A DNA stretch of 55,136 nt, taken from positions 1 through 55,136 of the forward strand of contig JAJDWE010000066.1 of assembly GCA_022825725.1 (NCBI GenBank), written 5' to 3'. The position numbers were made by a program, and so were the translations under genes. The notes beneath the pieces are model-generated. The model ran no database searches and was not told the DNA's origin. It worked only from the letters and a program-made list of their open reading frames with translations. Within the stretch, counting starts at the first letter, position 1. The number at the start of each line of letters is the position of its first letter. Of this stretch, positions 1 through 9,029 are shown one piece after another. This DNA is from Gemmatimonadota bacterium. Lineage in GTDB: Bacteria; Gemmatimonadota; Gemmatimonadetes; Palauibacterales; Palauibacteraceae.

Positions 1-549
1 ACGCCGGAGCGGATTTCGGCGGAATCGACGACGCGCTTCCCGGAGACGGCGCCCGCGGCTTCCCGCATCGAGTACGACTTCCCCGCCCGGGGGGACCGGC
101 CGGCCGTGAAGGTCGTGTGGCGCGACGGCAACCTCTCGCCGCCCCGGCCCGAGGAAGTGCCCGACGACGCCCGCTGGCCCTTCGAGTCGAGCGGGCAACT
201 GTGGATCGGGACCGATGGCAAGATGTTCGCGGGCATCTACGGCGAGAACCCCCGGCTGCTCGACGCCGAACGGGATGCGGAGGTTCGGGCCGATCCGCCG
301 CCGGAGAAGTATCCTCGCACGGACGGCGTGTACGCGGAGTTCGCCGGCGCCTGCAAGGATGGGCCGCCCGCCGGTTCCAACTTCGTCGACCACGCGGGAC
401 CGCTGACGGAGATGGTGCTCCTCGGCAACCTCTCCGTGCGGAGCGGCCGCGAAGTCCGGCTTGACCCGGACACGGGCGAGATCCTGAACGGGGTCTCGAT
501 CCCCGACAGCTACGTAAGGGCGGACTACCGTTCGGGCTGGGAGTGGTAG
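1..549 (+). CDS. Gfo/Idh/MocA family oxidoreductase, C-terminal part (5' end outside window)
   Basis: The reading frame is open from base 1 to the TAG at 547-549, so this is the last 182 codons of a gene that begins upstream. The GTG at 106 is internal and not the real start, because sequence before it continues in frame with similar composition. The segment FVDHAGPLTEMVLLGNLSVR near the end is the C-terminal signature of bacterial NAD(P)-dependent Gfo/Idh/MocA dehydrogenases, often Tat-exported in this kind of genome. The N-terminal Rossmann domain is not visible, so substrate cannot be judged. It lies 52 bases before the sodium:solute symporter on the same strand and may share its transcript, which would fit a sugar or polyol uptake and oxidation unit. 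Family assignment is fairly sure; the reaction is not. Confidence 0.8.
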   Translation, partial: TPERISAESTTRFPETAPAASRIEYDFPARGDRPAVKVVWRDGNLSPPRPEEVPDDARWPFESSGQLWIGTDGKMFAGIYGENPRLLDAERDAEVRADPPPEKYPRTDGVYAEFAGACKDGPPAGSNFVDHAGPLTEMVLLGNLSVRSGREVRLDPDTGEILNGVSIPDSYVRADYRSGWEW

Positions 550-601
550 AGGCTCGCCGCCCGACCGCGGCGACCGCTGACACGCGCCGGCCGGTGATCC
601 C

Positions 602-2365
602 GTGCAACTGAACGGCCTCGACTGGATCGTCCTGGCCGCGTACGGGACCGTGGCCCTCGGCGTCGGGCTGTGGTTCGCCCGGCGCGCCGGCTCCGGCACG
701 AACGAGTTCTTCCTCGCGGGCCGGCAGCTCCCCTGGTGGCTGCTGGGCACGTCGATGGTCGCGACGACCTTCTCCACCGACACCCCGAACCTCGTCACGG
801 ACCTCGTCCGCAACGGCGGCGTGAGCCGGAACTGGGGCTGGTGGGCGTTCCTCATCACGGCGATGTGCACGACGTTCTTCTACGCGAAGCTGTGGCGGCG
901 TTCCGGCGTCTTCACGGACATCGGCTTCTACGAGCTCCGTTATTCGGGGCGCGCGGCGACCTTCCTGCGTGGCTTCCGGGCCCTCTATCTGGGCGTCTTC
1001 TTCAACGTCGTCATCATGGCCACCGTGACGCTCGCCGCGATCAAGATCTCGGGGGTTCTGCTCGGGGCGGACAAGTACACGACGGTACTCGTCGCGGGCA
1101 CGGTGGCGGCGCTGTACTCCGCGACATCCGGGCTCTGGGGCGTGGTCGTCACCGATCTCCTCCTGTTCGCGGTCGCCATGATCGGGGCTGTCGCGGCGGC
1201 CTCGTACGCGCTCGCGCAGCCCGAGGTCGGGGGCCTGGCCGGGCTCGTCACGCACCCGGAGATCTCGCGGAACCTCTCGCTGCTGCCCGACTTCTCGGAC
1301 TGGCGGACGGCGGCGATGGTGTTCGTCATCCCGATCGCGGTGCAGTGGTGGGCGAGCTGGTATCCCGGCGCAGAGCCGGGGGGCGGCGGGTACGCGGCGC
1401 AGCGGATGCTCGCGGCGCGGAACGAGCGCGACTCCATGCGCGCCACCCTGTGGTTCAACATCGCGCACTATTCGCTGAGGCCGTGGCCGTGGATTCTCGT
1501 CGCCCTCGCCTCGATCGCGGTTTATCCCACGCTCGACTCCATCGGAGCGGCATTCCCCGACCTCGATCCGAGCCTTCTGGGGCACGACCTCGCCTACCCG
1601 GCGATGCTCGTCTTCCTGCCGCACGGACTTCTGGGACTCGTCGTCGCTTCGCTTGCGGCCGCCTACATGTCGACGATCTCCACGCACCTGAACTGGGGGT
1701 CGTCCTATGTCGTCGATGACTTCTATCGGCGCTTCGTGTCCCCGGACCGGGACGAGGCCCACTACGTGCGGGTGGCGCGGGTTTCCACCGGGCTGCTGAT
1801 CGTCCTCTCCGCCGCCCTCGCGCTCTTTCTCGACAGCGCGAAACAGGCGTTCGAGCTCATCCTGCTGCTGCACGCGGGGAGCGGCCTGATCTTCCTCCTG
1901 CGCTGGTTCTGGTGGCGGGTGAACGCGTGGTCGGAGATCTCGGGCATGGCCGCTTCCGCGACGGTGGCGCTCTGGTTCCCGCTCTTCCACGAGCGGGTGG
2001 GGCTGCCGGCGCTCGACCCGGCGGTCAGCCTGCTGCTGGGTGTCGGGCTGACGACGGCCGTGTGGCTCGTCGTGACCTTCCTCACCCGGCCCACGGATAC
2101 GGCGACGCTGCAGGGCTTCTACGACCGCATCCGCCCCTTCGCCCGCGGCTGGCGGAAGGCCGTGCGCACGCAACCGGATGCGCCCGGGAGCCTGGCCGCG
2201 GGTCTCGCCTCGTGGGGCCTCGGCTGCGTGACCGTCTATGCCGTGCTCTTCGGCACGGGGATGGCGCTGTACGGGAGGCCGGCCGCCGCGGTCGGATTCG
2301 GACTCGTGGCCGTCGCCGCCGCCATCGGACTGTTTCGGGCCCTCCCCCGGGTCGGCTTCGACTGA
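602..2365 (+). CDS. Sodium:solute symporter (SSS family)
   Basis: This 587-residue polytopic membrane protein has about thirteen hydrophobic segments and opens with a typical SSS first helix (LDWIVLAAYGTVALGVGLWF), followed by the conserved stretch FFLAGRQLPWWLLGTSMVAT around residues 36-55. The family couples sodium entry to uptake of sugars, amino acids, nucleosides or organic acids across the inner membrane. The GTG start at 602 gives the natural N-terminus just before helix 1. The gene follows the oxidoreductase fragment at a distance of 52 bases and precedes a convergent gene cluster that includes a GH109-type glycosidase, so a sugar-type substrate is possible but not shown. Length is usual for the family and nothing looks damaged. 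Confidence 0.9.
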   Translation: MQLNGLDWIVLAAYGTVALGVGLWFARRAGSGTNEFFLAGRQLPWWLLGTSMVATTFSTDTPNLVTDLVRNGGVSRNWGWWAFLITAMCTTFFYAKLWRRSGVFTDIGFYELRYSGRAATFLRGFRALYLGVFFNVVIMATVTLAAIKISGVLLGADKYTTVLVAGTVAALYSATSGLWGVVVTDLLLFAVAMIGAVAAASYALAQPEVGGLAGLVTHPEISRNLSLLPDFSDWRTAAMVFVIPIAVQWWASWYPGAEPGGGGYAAQRMLAARNERDSMRATLWFNIAHYSLRPWPWILVALASIAVYPTLDSIGAAFPDLDPSLLGHDLAYPAMLVFLPHGLLGLVVASLAAAYMSTISTHLNWGSSYVVDDFYRRFVSPDRDEAHYVRVARVSTGLLIVLSAALALFLDSAKQAFELILLLHAGSGLIFLLRWFWWRVNAWSEISGMAASATVALWFPLFHERVGLPALDPAVSLLLGVGLTTAVWLVVTFLTRPTDTATLQGFYDRIRPFARGWRKAVRTQPDAPGSLAAGLASWGLGCVTVYAVLFGTGMALYGRPAAAVGFGLVAVAAAIGLFRALPRVGFD

Positions 2366-2396
2366 CCGAATCCCTCTGACACGGCGACCCGGCGCG

Positions 2397-3275
2397 TCAG
2401 GGGTCGATCTCGAGGTCGTCCAGGAGGAGGAGGTGGCCCGGCGGTCCCCATCCGTCGAGGGAGATCCGGTCGATCCCCGCAGCCACCGCGACGACGACGC
2501 GTTCGGCGCGGAAAACGCCGCGCCCGCTCGGATTGTAGGTGGCCTTCCCCGACCCGGAATCCTCGTCCGCCGCGTAGCGCATATCGGGTGAGCGCGCAGC
2601 AGCGGACTCGGGCAGCCGTTCGCCTTCGCTGCGGACGATGACGAGGAAGCGCTCGATGAGGTCGGGGCCGAGCAGGGTGAAAGCCACCCTGCGGGGACGC
2701 CCCGGGAAGTCGAGGTGTATCACGCCGACTTCGAGTCCGCGCTCTCCCGCCAGCGCGGGGCCAAGCGCGTAGGCCGGAGCGTCCGGGGGGAGGTAGCCGC
2801 CGGCGTCGAGCACGTAGGGGTGGACGGCGTCCGCGGTGTACGACTCGAAGGAGAGAACGAGACCCTGTTCGCGCCATTCCTCCGACACCGCGGCGTTCGA
2901 TTCGACAAGTCGGCCGTCGCCGTACGTCTCGAAGTCGATGCGCGCGGGCGGATACACCGCGTCCTCGCCACGGGCCGGGAGCGACGGGCCGCCTTGCTCG
3001 CCCCCTTCGGACGCGTCCCGCGCGCCCTCGAGCGGCGACACGGGCGGTGGCATGCGGGCCCGAAGCTCCGTCGGCGGGGGCGGTGGCGGCGGAGCCTCGA
3101 CCTCCCAAAGCGGGCGGAAGCCCAGGGATCGCAACCCCGCGTACCCGGCCGCGACGACCAGCCCGGCCACGGTGAGGACGGCCAGGCCGCGGAGGACCCG
3201 CAGCGCGAAGGGCGGACGGCGCGTCCGCGCCTTCGTCAGGCCTCGACGACGCCGAGCTGCGGCCATGTCTCCCAC
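2397..3275 (-). CDS. Membrane-anchored hypothetical protein with polyproline linker
   Basis: I do not recognise a named family. The 292-residue protein starts with a basic, Arg-rich stretch, then one hydrophobic segment at about residues 25-47 (signal anchor), then a run of seven prolines and an acidic/Gly-rich linker. The remaining C-terminal domain (about residues 110-292) has alternating beta-type segments such as RIDFETYGDG and DRISLDGWGP and resembles the jelly-roll, galactose-binding-like domains seen in exported proteins of this sort. The first 40 bases overlap the end of the upstream GH109-type gene, so the two are probably translated from one transcript. A later start at Met4 (3266) is possible. 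It most likely acts outside the inner membrane, possibly in glycan binding; this is inference from context. Confidence 0.6.
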   Translation of the reverse strand: MGDMAAARRRRGLTKARTRRPPFALRVLRGLAVLTVAGLVVAAGYAGLRSLGFRPLWEVEAPPPPPPPTELRARMPPPVSPLEGARDASEGGEQGGPSLPARGEDAVYPPARIDFETYGDGRLVESNAAVSEEWREQGLVLSFESYTADAVHPYVLDAGGYLPPDAPAYALGPALAGERGLEVGVIHLDFPGRPRRVAFTLLGPDLIERFLVIVRSEGERLPESAAARSPDMRYAADEDSGSGKATYNPSGRGVFRAERVVVAVAAGIDRISLDGWGPPGHLLLLDDLEIDP

Positions 3276-4645
3276 CGGCCGCGGGTGAAGTCGGGGAAGT
3301 CGACCGGCCGGCTACGTTCCGCCACGGACGCCTCGCTCACCGCGCACACGGCCGAGAGCGACGCCGCATCGTACACGTTCATGTCGGTGGGCAGCCCCTC
3401 GCGCAGGCACTTGATCAGCCGGTAGTCCTCGAGGTAGTCCATGCTGCCGTGTCCGCGGCCCGCCCCGGCCCCGGCCATCTCGCGCCACAGCGGGTGCTCG
3501 AATTCCTCGACGTAGTCGTCCGCGGCGTCCCACCGATGCCCTTCGCTCCGCCCCTCGACGTAGACGCGCTCGGGATAGCCCTGGAAGAGGCCCCGCGTCC
3601 CCTGGACGAGGTGGATCCGCGAGTACGGGCGGGGGAGGTTCGTGTCGTGCGAGACGTAGATCGTCCGGCCGAGGACGGTCTTGATGAGGGTGACGTTCAC
3701 GTCGCCGAGCGAGAAGGTCTCGTCACGCTCGGGCGCCCCCTCCGGGAAGTGCTCGCGGGCGAACGCCTGCAGCCCGCGCGACGGCCCGCTCATCGAGACC
3801 GCGTAGTCGAAGCGGTCCCCCCGGTTGATATCCATGCAGTTGGCGATCGGTCCGAGTCCGTGCGTGGGATAGAGGTTGCCGTCCCTCGTCTTCGAGTGTT
3901 CCCGGCGCCACAGCCCCTCGCCCGTGTCGGCGAATTTTATGGCGCGCAGATCGTGCAGGTATCCGCCCTCGCCGTGCAGGATCTCGCCGAAGAGTCCGAG
4001 TCGCACCATGTGGAAGACGAGCATCTCCCAGCGGCCGTAGTTCACGTTCTCCATCATCACGCAATGCCGTCGCGTCGCCTCGGCGGTCTCCACGAGGCGC
4101 CAGCAGTCCTCCATCGTCCAGGCTGCCGGAACCTCCGTCGCCGCGTGCTTCCCGTGCTCCATCGCGGCGACGCAGACGGGCACGTGCCAGCGCCACGGCG
4201 TGGCCGTGTAGACCAGGTCGAGATCCTCCGCCTCGCACATTCGGAGGAAGTCCGTCTCCCCGCGCGTGTAGAGGGTCGGCTCCGGCCCGCCGGCTTCGAC
4301 CACCCAGTCGCGGGCACGCTCGGCGTGCTCGGGCCGGATGTCGCAGAGCGCCGTGAGTTCCACGCCCTCGATGTCCAGGAGATTGCGGACGTGGACCGAA
4401 CCCATGCCGCCGATCCCCACGAAACCGATCCGCACCGTCTCCAGCGGCGGGGCCGCAAAGAGCGCCTCGGGCGCCGCACCGTCGCTCGCGGACCGCTCCG
4501 ATTCGCCGCCGGCCCCGGGGTCGCGGCAGCCGCCCAGGACCGCCGCCCCCGCGCCGAGCGCCCCCAGCTTGAGCAGCGTCCGGCGGTCGACGCCCGCGGG
4601 CGTCGTCTCGCCGGTCTCGTTCGATTCGGGCTTCGTCGGTTCCAT
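3236..4645 (-). CDS. Tat-exported lipoprotein of Gfo/Idh/MocA fold, GH109 glycosidase type
   Basis: The start at 4645 is chosen because it gives a compact Tat signal, RRTLLKLGALGAGAAVLGGC, in which the last Cys is a lipobox cysteine; the frame is open 30 codons further upstream. The Rossmann motif GFVGIGGMG follows. Downstream, TPWRWHVPVCVAAMEHGKHA, EVPAAW, GGYLHDLRAIKF and YPTHGLGPI match the signature segments of glycoside hydrolase family 109, which removes terminal alpha-N-acetylgalactosamine by an NAD-dependent redox mechanism. About 470 residues is usual for that family. The protein would sit lipid-anchored on the outside of the inner membrane or in the outer membrane. It is divergent from the thioredoxin-fold gene at 4766 and overlaps the downstream hypothetical. 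GalNAc specificity is inferred from family and could be different. Confidence 0.8.
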   Translation of the reverse strand: MEPTKPESNETGETTPAGVDRRTLLKLGALGAGAAVLGGCRDPGAGGESERSASDGAAPEALFAAPPLETVRIGFVGIGGMGSVHVRNLLDIEGVELTALCDIRPEHAERARDWVVEAGGPEPTLYTRGETDFLRMCEAEDLDLVYTATPWRWHVPVCVAAMEHGKHAATEVPAAWTMEDCWRLVETAEATRRHCVMMENVNYGRWEMLVFHMVRLGLFGEILHGEGGYLHDLRAIKFADTGEGLWRREHSKTRDGNLYPTHGLGPIANCMDINRGDRFDYAVSMSGPSRGLQAFAREHFPEGAPERDETFSLGDVNVTLIKTVLGRTIYVSHDTNLPRPYSRIHLVQGTRGLFQGYPERVYVEGRSEGHRWDAADDYVEEFEHPLWREMAGAGAGRGHGSMDYLEDYRLIKCLREGLPTDMNVYDAASLSAVCAVSEASVAERSRPVDFPDFTRGRWETWPQLGVVEA

Positions 4646-4765
4646 CTTCACCGTCCATCCCTGCCGTGTCAGAGAGTCGCGTCCGGTCCGATCCGGGTTT
4701 GCCTCAAGGTCCGGGACGTGACATATGGAATCCAACTTCGGAGCGGTGGGGAGCGGATCGCAAAC

Positions 4766-6004
4766 ATGAGGTCGTACAAGACGAATCGAGCGTCACGCAT
4801 GGCGACCGCGGCGGGCGTCGCGGCCGTCCTGTGCCTGTCATGCGAGTCGGCGCCGACGGGCCGGGACCGGCTCCTCGATGCCGCCGCCGCGATCGAGCGG
4901 CTTTCGAGCCTCGCGTACGAATATGCGTACGAGGGCACCGGGAGCGCCGCGGGATCCTACACCGGGAGGGTGCGGCTGCTCAGGGCCGAAGGCGAGCCCT
5001 CGATCTACTGGGCCGAGCTTCGGCCGTCGCCGTCATGGATCCCCGCTCCTGGGGCGGGCGAACCGCCACCCGGCGACGCCCCCGGCGAGACGCCCGCCGA
5101 GATTCCCGCGCTCATCGTGTCCGGGGGCGGCGATTACGTCGCGGCCCGCGACGAGGCGCTGGCCCGGTTCAGTCACGGGACGGTCTCGGGGGGCTCCGGC
5201 CATCTCGTGGCCAACGCCCCGTTCGCGGTACTCTCGGCGTTCACGGATCCGCAGCTGTTTCAGGCGGAACTGGCGAGCGGCCTGGAACTCGTGAGCCGGG
5301 AGACGATCGGCGGCGTCCTGTGCGATGTGCTCCGCGGAAGGACGACCGAGTTCGGACCCGCGCAGGTGTGGTGGCACATCGGGGTCGAGGACGACCTGCC
5401 CCGCGCCTTCCGCTGGGAGGCGGATGACGGGAGCGGGGCCCTCGCCTTCGAGATCCGGAGCATCCTCGTCGACGCGAGGCTCACGCCCGACCAGCTCGCG
5501 ATCCGCGTGGATCTCCTCGACTCGGCGAGCGAGGAAGTCATCGATGAGGATGCGCGGCGGATCGAACCCGGCGTTCCGGCGCCCGACTGGACGCTCGAGA
5601 CGGAAGCGGGTCCGCCCCTCCGCCTCTCGGAGCTGCGCGGGGACATCGTCGTGCTGAATTTCGGGGCGAGCTGGTGCGTTCCCTGCCGGGACCTCGCCGC
5701 CGCCTACGCCGCCTTCCGGGAGCGGTGGACGGCGGAGGGCGTCCGGTTCCTCAACCTCAACGCATGGGAAAGCCCCGAGGTCCCTCCCGAGCAGACCGTG
5801 CGCGATTGGGGCATCGACGCCCCTCTCCTCCTGCGCGCGGAGCGGATCGCCTACGACTACAAACTCGCCTCGGTTCCGGCCCTCTTCGTGGTGGATGCCG
5901 CGGGGGACCTTGCGCTCGTCCGGAACCCGACGCTTGCGGATCCCGAGGCTCAGGCCGGCGAACTCGAGCGGACGCTCCGGTCCCTCATCGACGCGGATCG
6001 CTGA
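4766..6004 (+). CDS. Lipoprotein with C-terminal TlpA-like thioredoxin domain
   Basis: The frame stays open far upstream opposite the GH109 gene, but that part is a shadow. The ATG at 4766 gives a basic N-terminus, a hydrophobic stretch and a lipobox-like VLCLSC, so it is taken as the start (412 residues). Residues about 30-270 form a beta-rich exported domain that resembles LolA/DUF2092-type domains (for example AFEIRSILVDARLTPDQLAI). Residues about 275-412 are a TlpA/ResA-type thioredoxin domain with the redox motif WCVPC at 303-307 and the cis-proline region SVPALFVV. A membrane-anchored thiol-disulfide reductase of the periplasm is likely. The N-terminal domain may bind a lipid or substrate. 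This two-domain arrangement is known in several Gram-negative phyla. Confidence 0.85.
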   Translation: MRSYKTNRASRMATAAGVAAVLCLSCESAPTGRDRLLDAAAAIERLSSLAYEYAYEGTGSAAGSYTGRVRLLRAEGEPSIYWAELRPSPSWIPAPGAGEPPPGDAPGETPAEIPALIVSGGGDYVAARDEALARFSHGTVSGGSGHLVANAPFAVLSAFTDPQLFQAELASGLELVSRETIGGVLCDVLRGRTTEFGPAQVWWHIGVEDDLPRAFRWEADDGSGALAFEIRSILVDARLTPDQLAIRVDLLDSASEEVIDEDARRIEPGVPAPDWTLETEAGPPLRLSELRGDIVVLNFGASWCVPCRDLAAAYAAFRERWTAEGVRFLNLNAWESPEVPPEQTVRDWGIDAPLLLRAERIAYDYKLASVPALFVVDAAGDLALVRNPTLADPEAQAGELERTLRSLIDADR

Positions 6005-6019
6005 AGCCCGGCCGCGACC

Positions 6020-7444
6020 CTACTTGTCGATCGGCAGCCCGCTGGGCACGGCCGCCGGCGCCAGGTGCGACAGGTCGCGCGCCGCGTCATCCGTCAGCGA
6101 CTCGAGGAAGGCGACGAGGTCGTCCGCCTCCGCGTCGTCGAAGCCGATCGGGATCAGGATCGTGTCCCGCGTCGCGAGGATCTCGTCGAAGTTGTTCAGC
6201 AGCGTGCCGCGCAGTTCGGGATCCACCTGCGACACGTCGTAGTCCCGGAGTCGGGTGTCGATGCTGTCGTAGTGGACGACGATCGCCTTCAGCGTGGCGA
6301 ACTGCCCGGCGTGGCCGTACGGCCCCGTGAGTTCGACGTTCCGCATCGGCGGCGTCTTGAAGAGCCGCCGGTGCGCCGGATCTCCCGTCACGCGCTCGCG
6401 CCCGAAGTCGTCGTTCGCGCCCGGCCCGTCCCCCAGCCCGGGTCCGATCTGCGGGATGGCCGCGTTGTGGTGCTCGTTGTTGCGGTCGTCGAACTGGTCC
6501 GTCTCGTGACAGTGCATGCAGCGGATCGTCATGAAGCTCTTCGCGCCGCGCAGCGCCGAATCGCCGAGCTGGTCGTTGTCCCCCCTCAGGAAGCGGTCCC
6601 ACGGGGTGTCGATGAAGGTGAGTTCGGCCACATAGAAGCCCGCGATCGCGTTCGCCGCGTGCGCGAAGGACATGTCGTCGAAGGCCGTGCCGGGGTACGC
6701 GGCTTCGAACAGGTCCCGGTATTCGCCGATCTCTCCCAGCCGCGCCATGAGCGCCGCCCACACGCCCGTGAAGTCATCATCGTCAAGCGCCGCCAGTTCG
6801 TTGTCCTCGCCGAAACCGCGCATCTCCTTGCGCCGCAGCACGGGGATCATGGGTTGCGCCGACAGCGCCCCGAACTCGAACACCGCCTCCATCTCCGGCG
6901 TCAGCTGATCGCCGGCCTCCGTCGAGATCGATCCATCCTCCAGTTCCTCCACGAACCCGTCCCAGAAGAACTGCGTCGAGAGATGGAGGTTGAAGAGGGC
7001 GGGCGAGTTGCGCGGGATGAACTCGCCTTCGGGGTGCGTCCGGTTCGGACCCAGCCCTCGTCCCCCGACGCCGATCGAGAGCGACCGGCCATCCCCCAGC
7101 GCGAAGCTGGGGAGGTGGCAGGACATGCAGGAGATGTCCCGGTTCCCGCCCAGGATCCGGTCGAAGGCCAGCGCGCGCCCCAGTTCGACGAGTTCCGGCC
7201 GCACGGAGGGCGGCGGGTCGAGCGGGTCGAGGTTCCGGTGGTCCGCGAGCAGGCGCACCGTGTCGATGAGCATCGCCCGCACGACCTCCGGAGGTGGCGG
7301 CGGCGGGGGCGGGGGTTCCGGCGGAGGGGCGGGCGGCGGCGGTGGCGGGACCGGTGGCGTGACGGAGCCCTCCCCACAGGCCGCAAGGCCAAGGAGGATT
7401 CCGGCGGCCACGAAGGCGAGCGCCTTTCGAGTGCGTCTCAACAT
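6020..7444 (-). CDS. Di-haem cytochrome c peroxidase-like lipoprotein
   Basis: The 474-residue protein has a lipoprotein signal (LLGLAACGEG), then a proline-rich linker of about 27 residues, then the CCP/MauG fold. Two haem c sites are seen: CMSCH at residues 106-110 and CMHCH at 309-313. The segment after the first haem (LPSFALGDGRSLSIGV) and the PPMRNVELTGPYGHAGQF stretch near the C-terminus are hallmarks of bacterial di-haem peroxidases, which reduce hydrogen peroxide or oxidise substrates in the periplasm. The next gene on the same strand upstream, at 7483, encodes a cupredoxin with the same type of polyproline linker, a plausible electron partner. The two are separated by 38 bases and are probably cotranscribed. 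Whether it is a peroxidase or a MauG-like oxidase cannot be told from sequence. Confidence 0.9.
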   Translation of the reverse strand: MLRRTRKALAFVAAGILLGLAACGEGSVTPPVPPPPPPAPPPEPPPPPPPPPEVVRAMLIDTVRLLADHRNLDPLDPPPSVRPELVELGRALAFDRILGGNRDISCMSCHLPSFALGDGRSLSIGVGGRGLGPNRTHPEGEFIPRNSPALFNLHLSTQFFWDGFVEELEDGSISTEAGDQLTPEMEAVFEFGALSAQPMIPVLRRKEMRGFGEDNELAALDDDDFTGVWAALMARLGEIGEYRDLFEAAYPGTAFDDMSFAHAANAIAGFYVAELTFIDTPWDRFLRGDNDQLGDSALRGAKSFMTIRCMHCHETDQFDDRNNEHHNAAIPQIGPGLGDGPGANDDFGRERVTGDPAHRRLFKTPPMRNVELTGPYGHAGQFATLKAIVVHYDSIDTRLRDYDVSQVDPELRGTLLNNFDEILATRDTILIPIGFDDAEADDLVAFLESLTDDAARDLSHLAPAAVPSGLPIDK

Positions 7445-7482
7445 GCGGGAAATCTATGCACCGGGGTCGCGGAAAGCTCCCG

Positions 7483-7980
7483 TCAGGGGCTTTCCACGGT
7501 GATGCGCACGTCCATCATGTACTCGTGGTAGCGGCAGAAGAACACGTATTCGCCCTCGATTCTCGGACGGTACTCCCAGATCGTGCCCGGCCGCAGGTCG
7601 TCGCTGTCCACTGCGTTCACGCCGTCGGGGACTTTGCTGAACTCCACCCGGTGGATGTTCGTGCCGTTCTGCGTCCACGTGATCACCGCATGCCGCTTCA
7701 CCGTCACCTGGGCTTCCTGATCGTGATTCCCGTCGGGATCGACGAAGGTGTCGTCCAGGATGTCGAAGTTCGCGTCCGACCCGAAGGGCACCTCCACTCG
7801 CGTCGGCGGGGGTGGGGGCGGGGGAGGAGGCGGCGGGGGAGGAGGCGTCCCGGCCGGCGGCGGCGGGGGAGGCGGAGACGGCTCGATGGGCGTACCGACC
7901 GGACCTTCGCCCGAACCGCCACCCCCACAATTGAGGGCGATGCCCATCGCGAACAGCAGGGCTGGCCAGCGACCCTTCAT
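7483..7980 (-). CDS. Polyproline-linked cupredoxin lipoprotein
   Basis: The 165-residue protein has a signal sequence ending in a lipobox-like Cys (MGIALNCGGG), a linker with runs of 7 and 14 prolines, and a plastocyanin-type domain from about residue 60. Copper ligands expected of the family are visible: His in GTNIHRVEF, Cys in YVFFC, then His and Met in RYHEYM. The start has a strong ribosome site (AGGAGGG, 7 bases before ATG). It is likely a membrane-tethered type-1 copper electron carrier, cotranscribed with the di-haem peroxidase downstream. It is a diverged paralogue of the cupredoxin at 23942-24373, sharing the pattern FVDP-G at the domain start and the same ligand spacing. Confidence 0.85.
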   Translation of the reverse strand: MKGRWPALLFAMGIALNCGGGGSGEGPVGTPIEPSPPPPPPPAGTPPPPPPPPPPPPPPTRVEVPFGSDANFDILDDTFVDPDGNHDQEAQVTVKRHAVITWTQNGTNIHRVEFSKVPDGVNAVDSDDLRPGTIWEYRPRIEGEYVFFCRYHEYMMDVRITVESP

Positions 7981-8117
7981 TCAAAACCCTCCTGGGCGTA
8001 CTGCTCCCACGATCCGACCTGAAAAAATGAAACGACGCGCGTGCCTCAGGCAAGCTCCGTCCCGTCACCGGCGGCCCGCCGTTGCTGCGAAGCCTGATCC
8101 GTTCAAGATTCGCCGGC

Positions 8118-8939
8118 ATGCGAACGCTACCCGATATCCGTCCGGTGACACCCATTATCGGCGCCGAGGTCGACGGTGTGGACCTCGCCGCCATCGATGA
8201 TGACAGTTTCGAGACCATCCGCGATGCGTTGATGGCGCACTGCGTCCTCTTCTTCCGGGACCAGGACATCTCCATCGAGAGTCAGAAGGCGCTGGGGGCC
8301 CGGTTCGGGGAACTCGTCGAGCACCCTAACGAGCCCGGCATCGCGGGACATCCGGAGGTGTTCCGGATCCATGCGGACGAGAACTCGGTGCGGGCGACCG
8401 GGGAGCGCTGGCACTCGGACGTGTCGTGCGATCCCATGCCGCCGATGGGTTCGATCCTCCGCCTGCACACGGTGCCCGGGAGCGGCGGCGACACGCTGTT
8501 CGCGAACATGTACGCCGCCTGGGAGGCGCTGTCGGACCGCATGAAGTCGCTGCTCGATGGCCTCACGGCGATCCACGACGGCGGCCCGTTCTACCGGGAG
8601 GTCAACCGGCTCATCGGGCGCGACGACGGGGGCCGCTCCTACCCATCGGCGGAACACCCCATCGTCCGCACGCACCCCGTGACGGGGCGGAAGGCGCTGT
8701 TCGTGAACGAGATGTTCACGGTCCGCATCGTGGATCTCCCGCGGGGCGAGAGCATCGGGCTGCTCAACTTCCTCTTCCGGCACGTGCAGCGGCCGGATTT
8801 CCACTGCCGCTTCCGGTGGCACCCGCATTCCGTCGCGTTCTGGGACAACCGCTGCACGCAGCACCACGCGATCTGGGACTACTTCCCCGCCGTGCGCTCC
8901 GGCTACCGCGTCACCATCCGCGGCGAACGCCCGATCTAG
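8118..8939 (+). CDS. TauD/TfdA-family Fe(II)/2-oxoglutarate dioxygenase
   Basis: The protein is 273 residues from the ATG at 8118. An earlier ATG at 8082 is in frame but would add a basic tail not usual for the family. The N-terminus TPIIGAEVDGVDLA is the standard TauD opening. The facial triad is visible as His99-x-Asp101 in RWHSDVS and a distal His in QHHAIWDY (His249/250), followed by the Arg region SGYRVTIRGERP that binds 2-oxoglutarate. These enzymes hydroxylate taurine, alkyl sulfonates, phenoxyacetates or small amino acid derivatives in the cytoplasm. The gene stands alone between a divergent cupredoxin and a separate amidohydrolase gene, so the substrate is not indicated. Confidence 0.9.
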   Translation: MRTLPDIRPVTPIIGAEVDGVDLAAIDDDSFETIRDALMAHCVLFFRDQDISIESQKALGARFGELVEHPNEPGIAGHPEVFRIHADENSVRATGERWHSDVSCDPMPPMGSILRLHTVPGSGGDTLFANMYAAWEALSDRMKSLLDGLTAIHDGGPFYREVNRLIGRDDGGRSYPSAEHPIVRTHPVTGRKALFVNEMFTVRIVDLPRGESIGLLNFLFRHVQRPDFHCRFRWHPHSVAFWDNRCTQHHAIWDYFPAVRSGYRVTIRGERPI

Positions 8940-9029
8940 CCGATCTTCTCAGATTGCCGGGGGTGTCTTACGATGGTCATCCGCTCGCCCAAGGGCTGCG
9001 GCGAATCATCCCCGACAGGAGTCCGGACC

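Noticed and set aside
3449..4765. Long open frame on the plus strand opposite the GH109-type gene, joined in frame to the thioredoxin-fold lipoprotein
   Set aside because: It is rich in Arg, Pro and Val as expected of an antisense shadow, and the signal sequence after ATG 4766 marks the true start.
7800..7870. GC-rich tandem repeat (CCG/CGG tract) as a CRISPR or regulatory repeat
   Set aside because: It simply encodes the polyproline linker of the cupredoxin.
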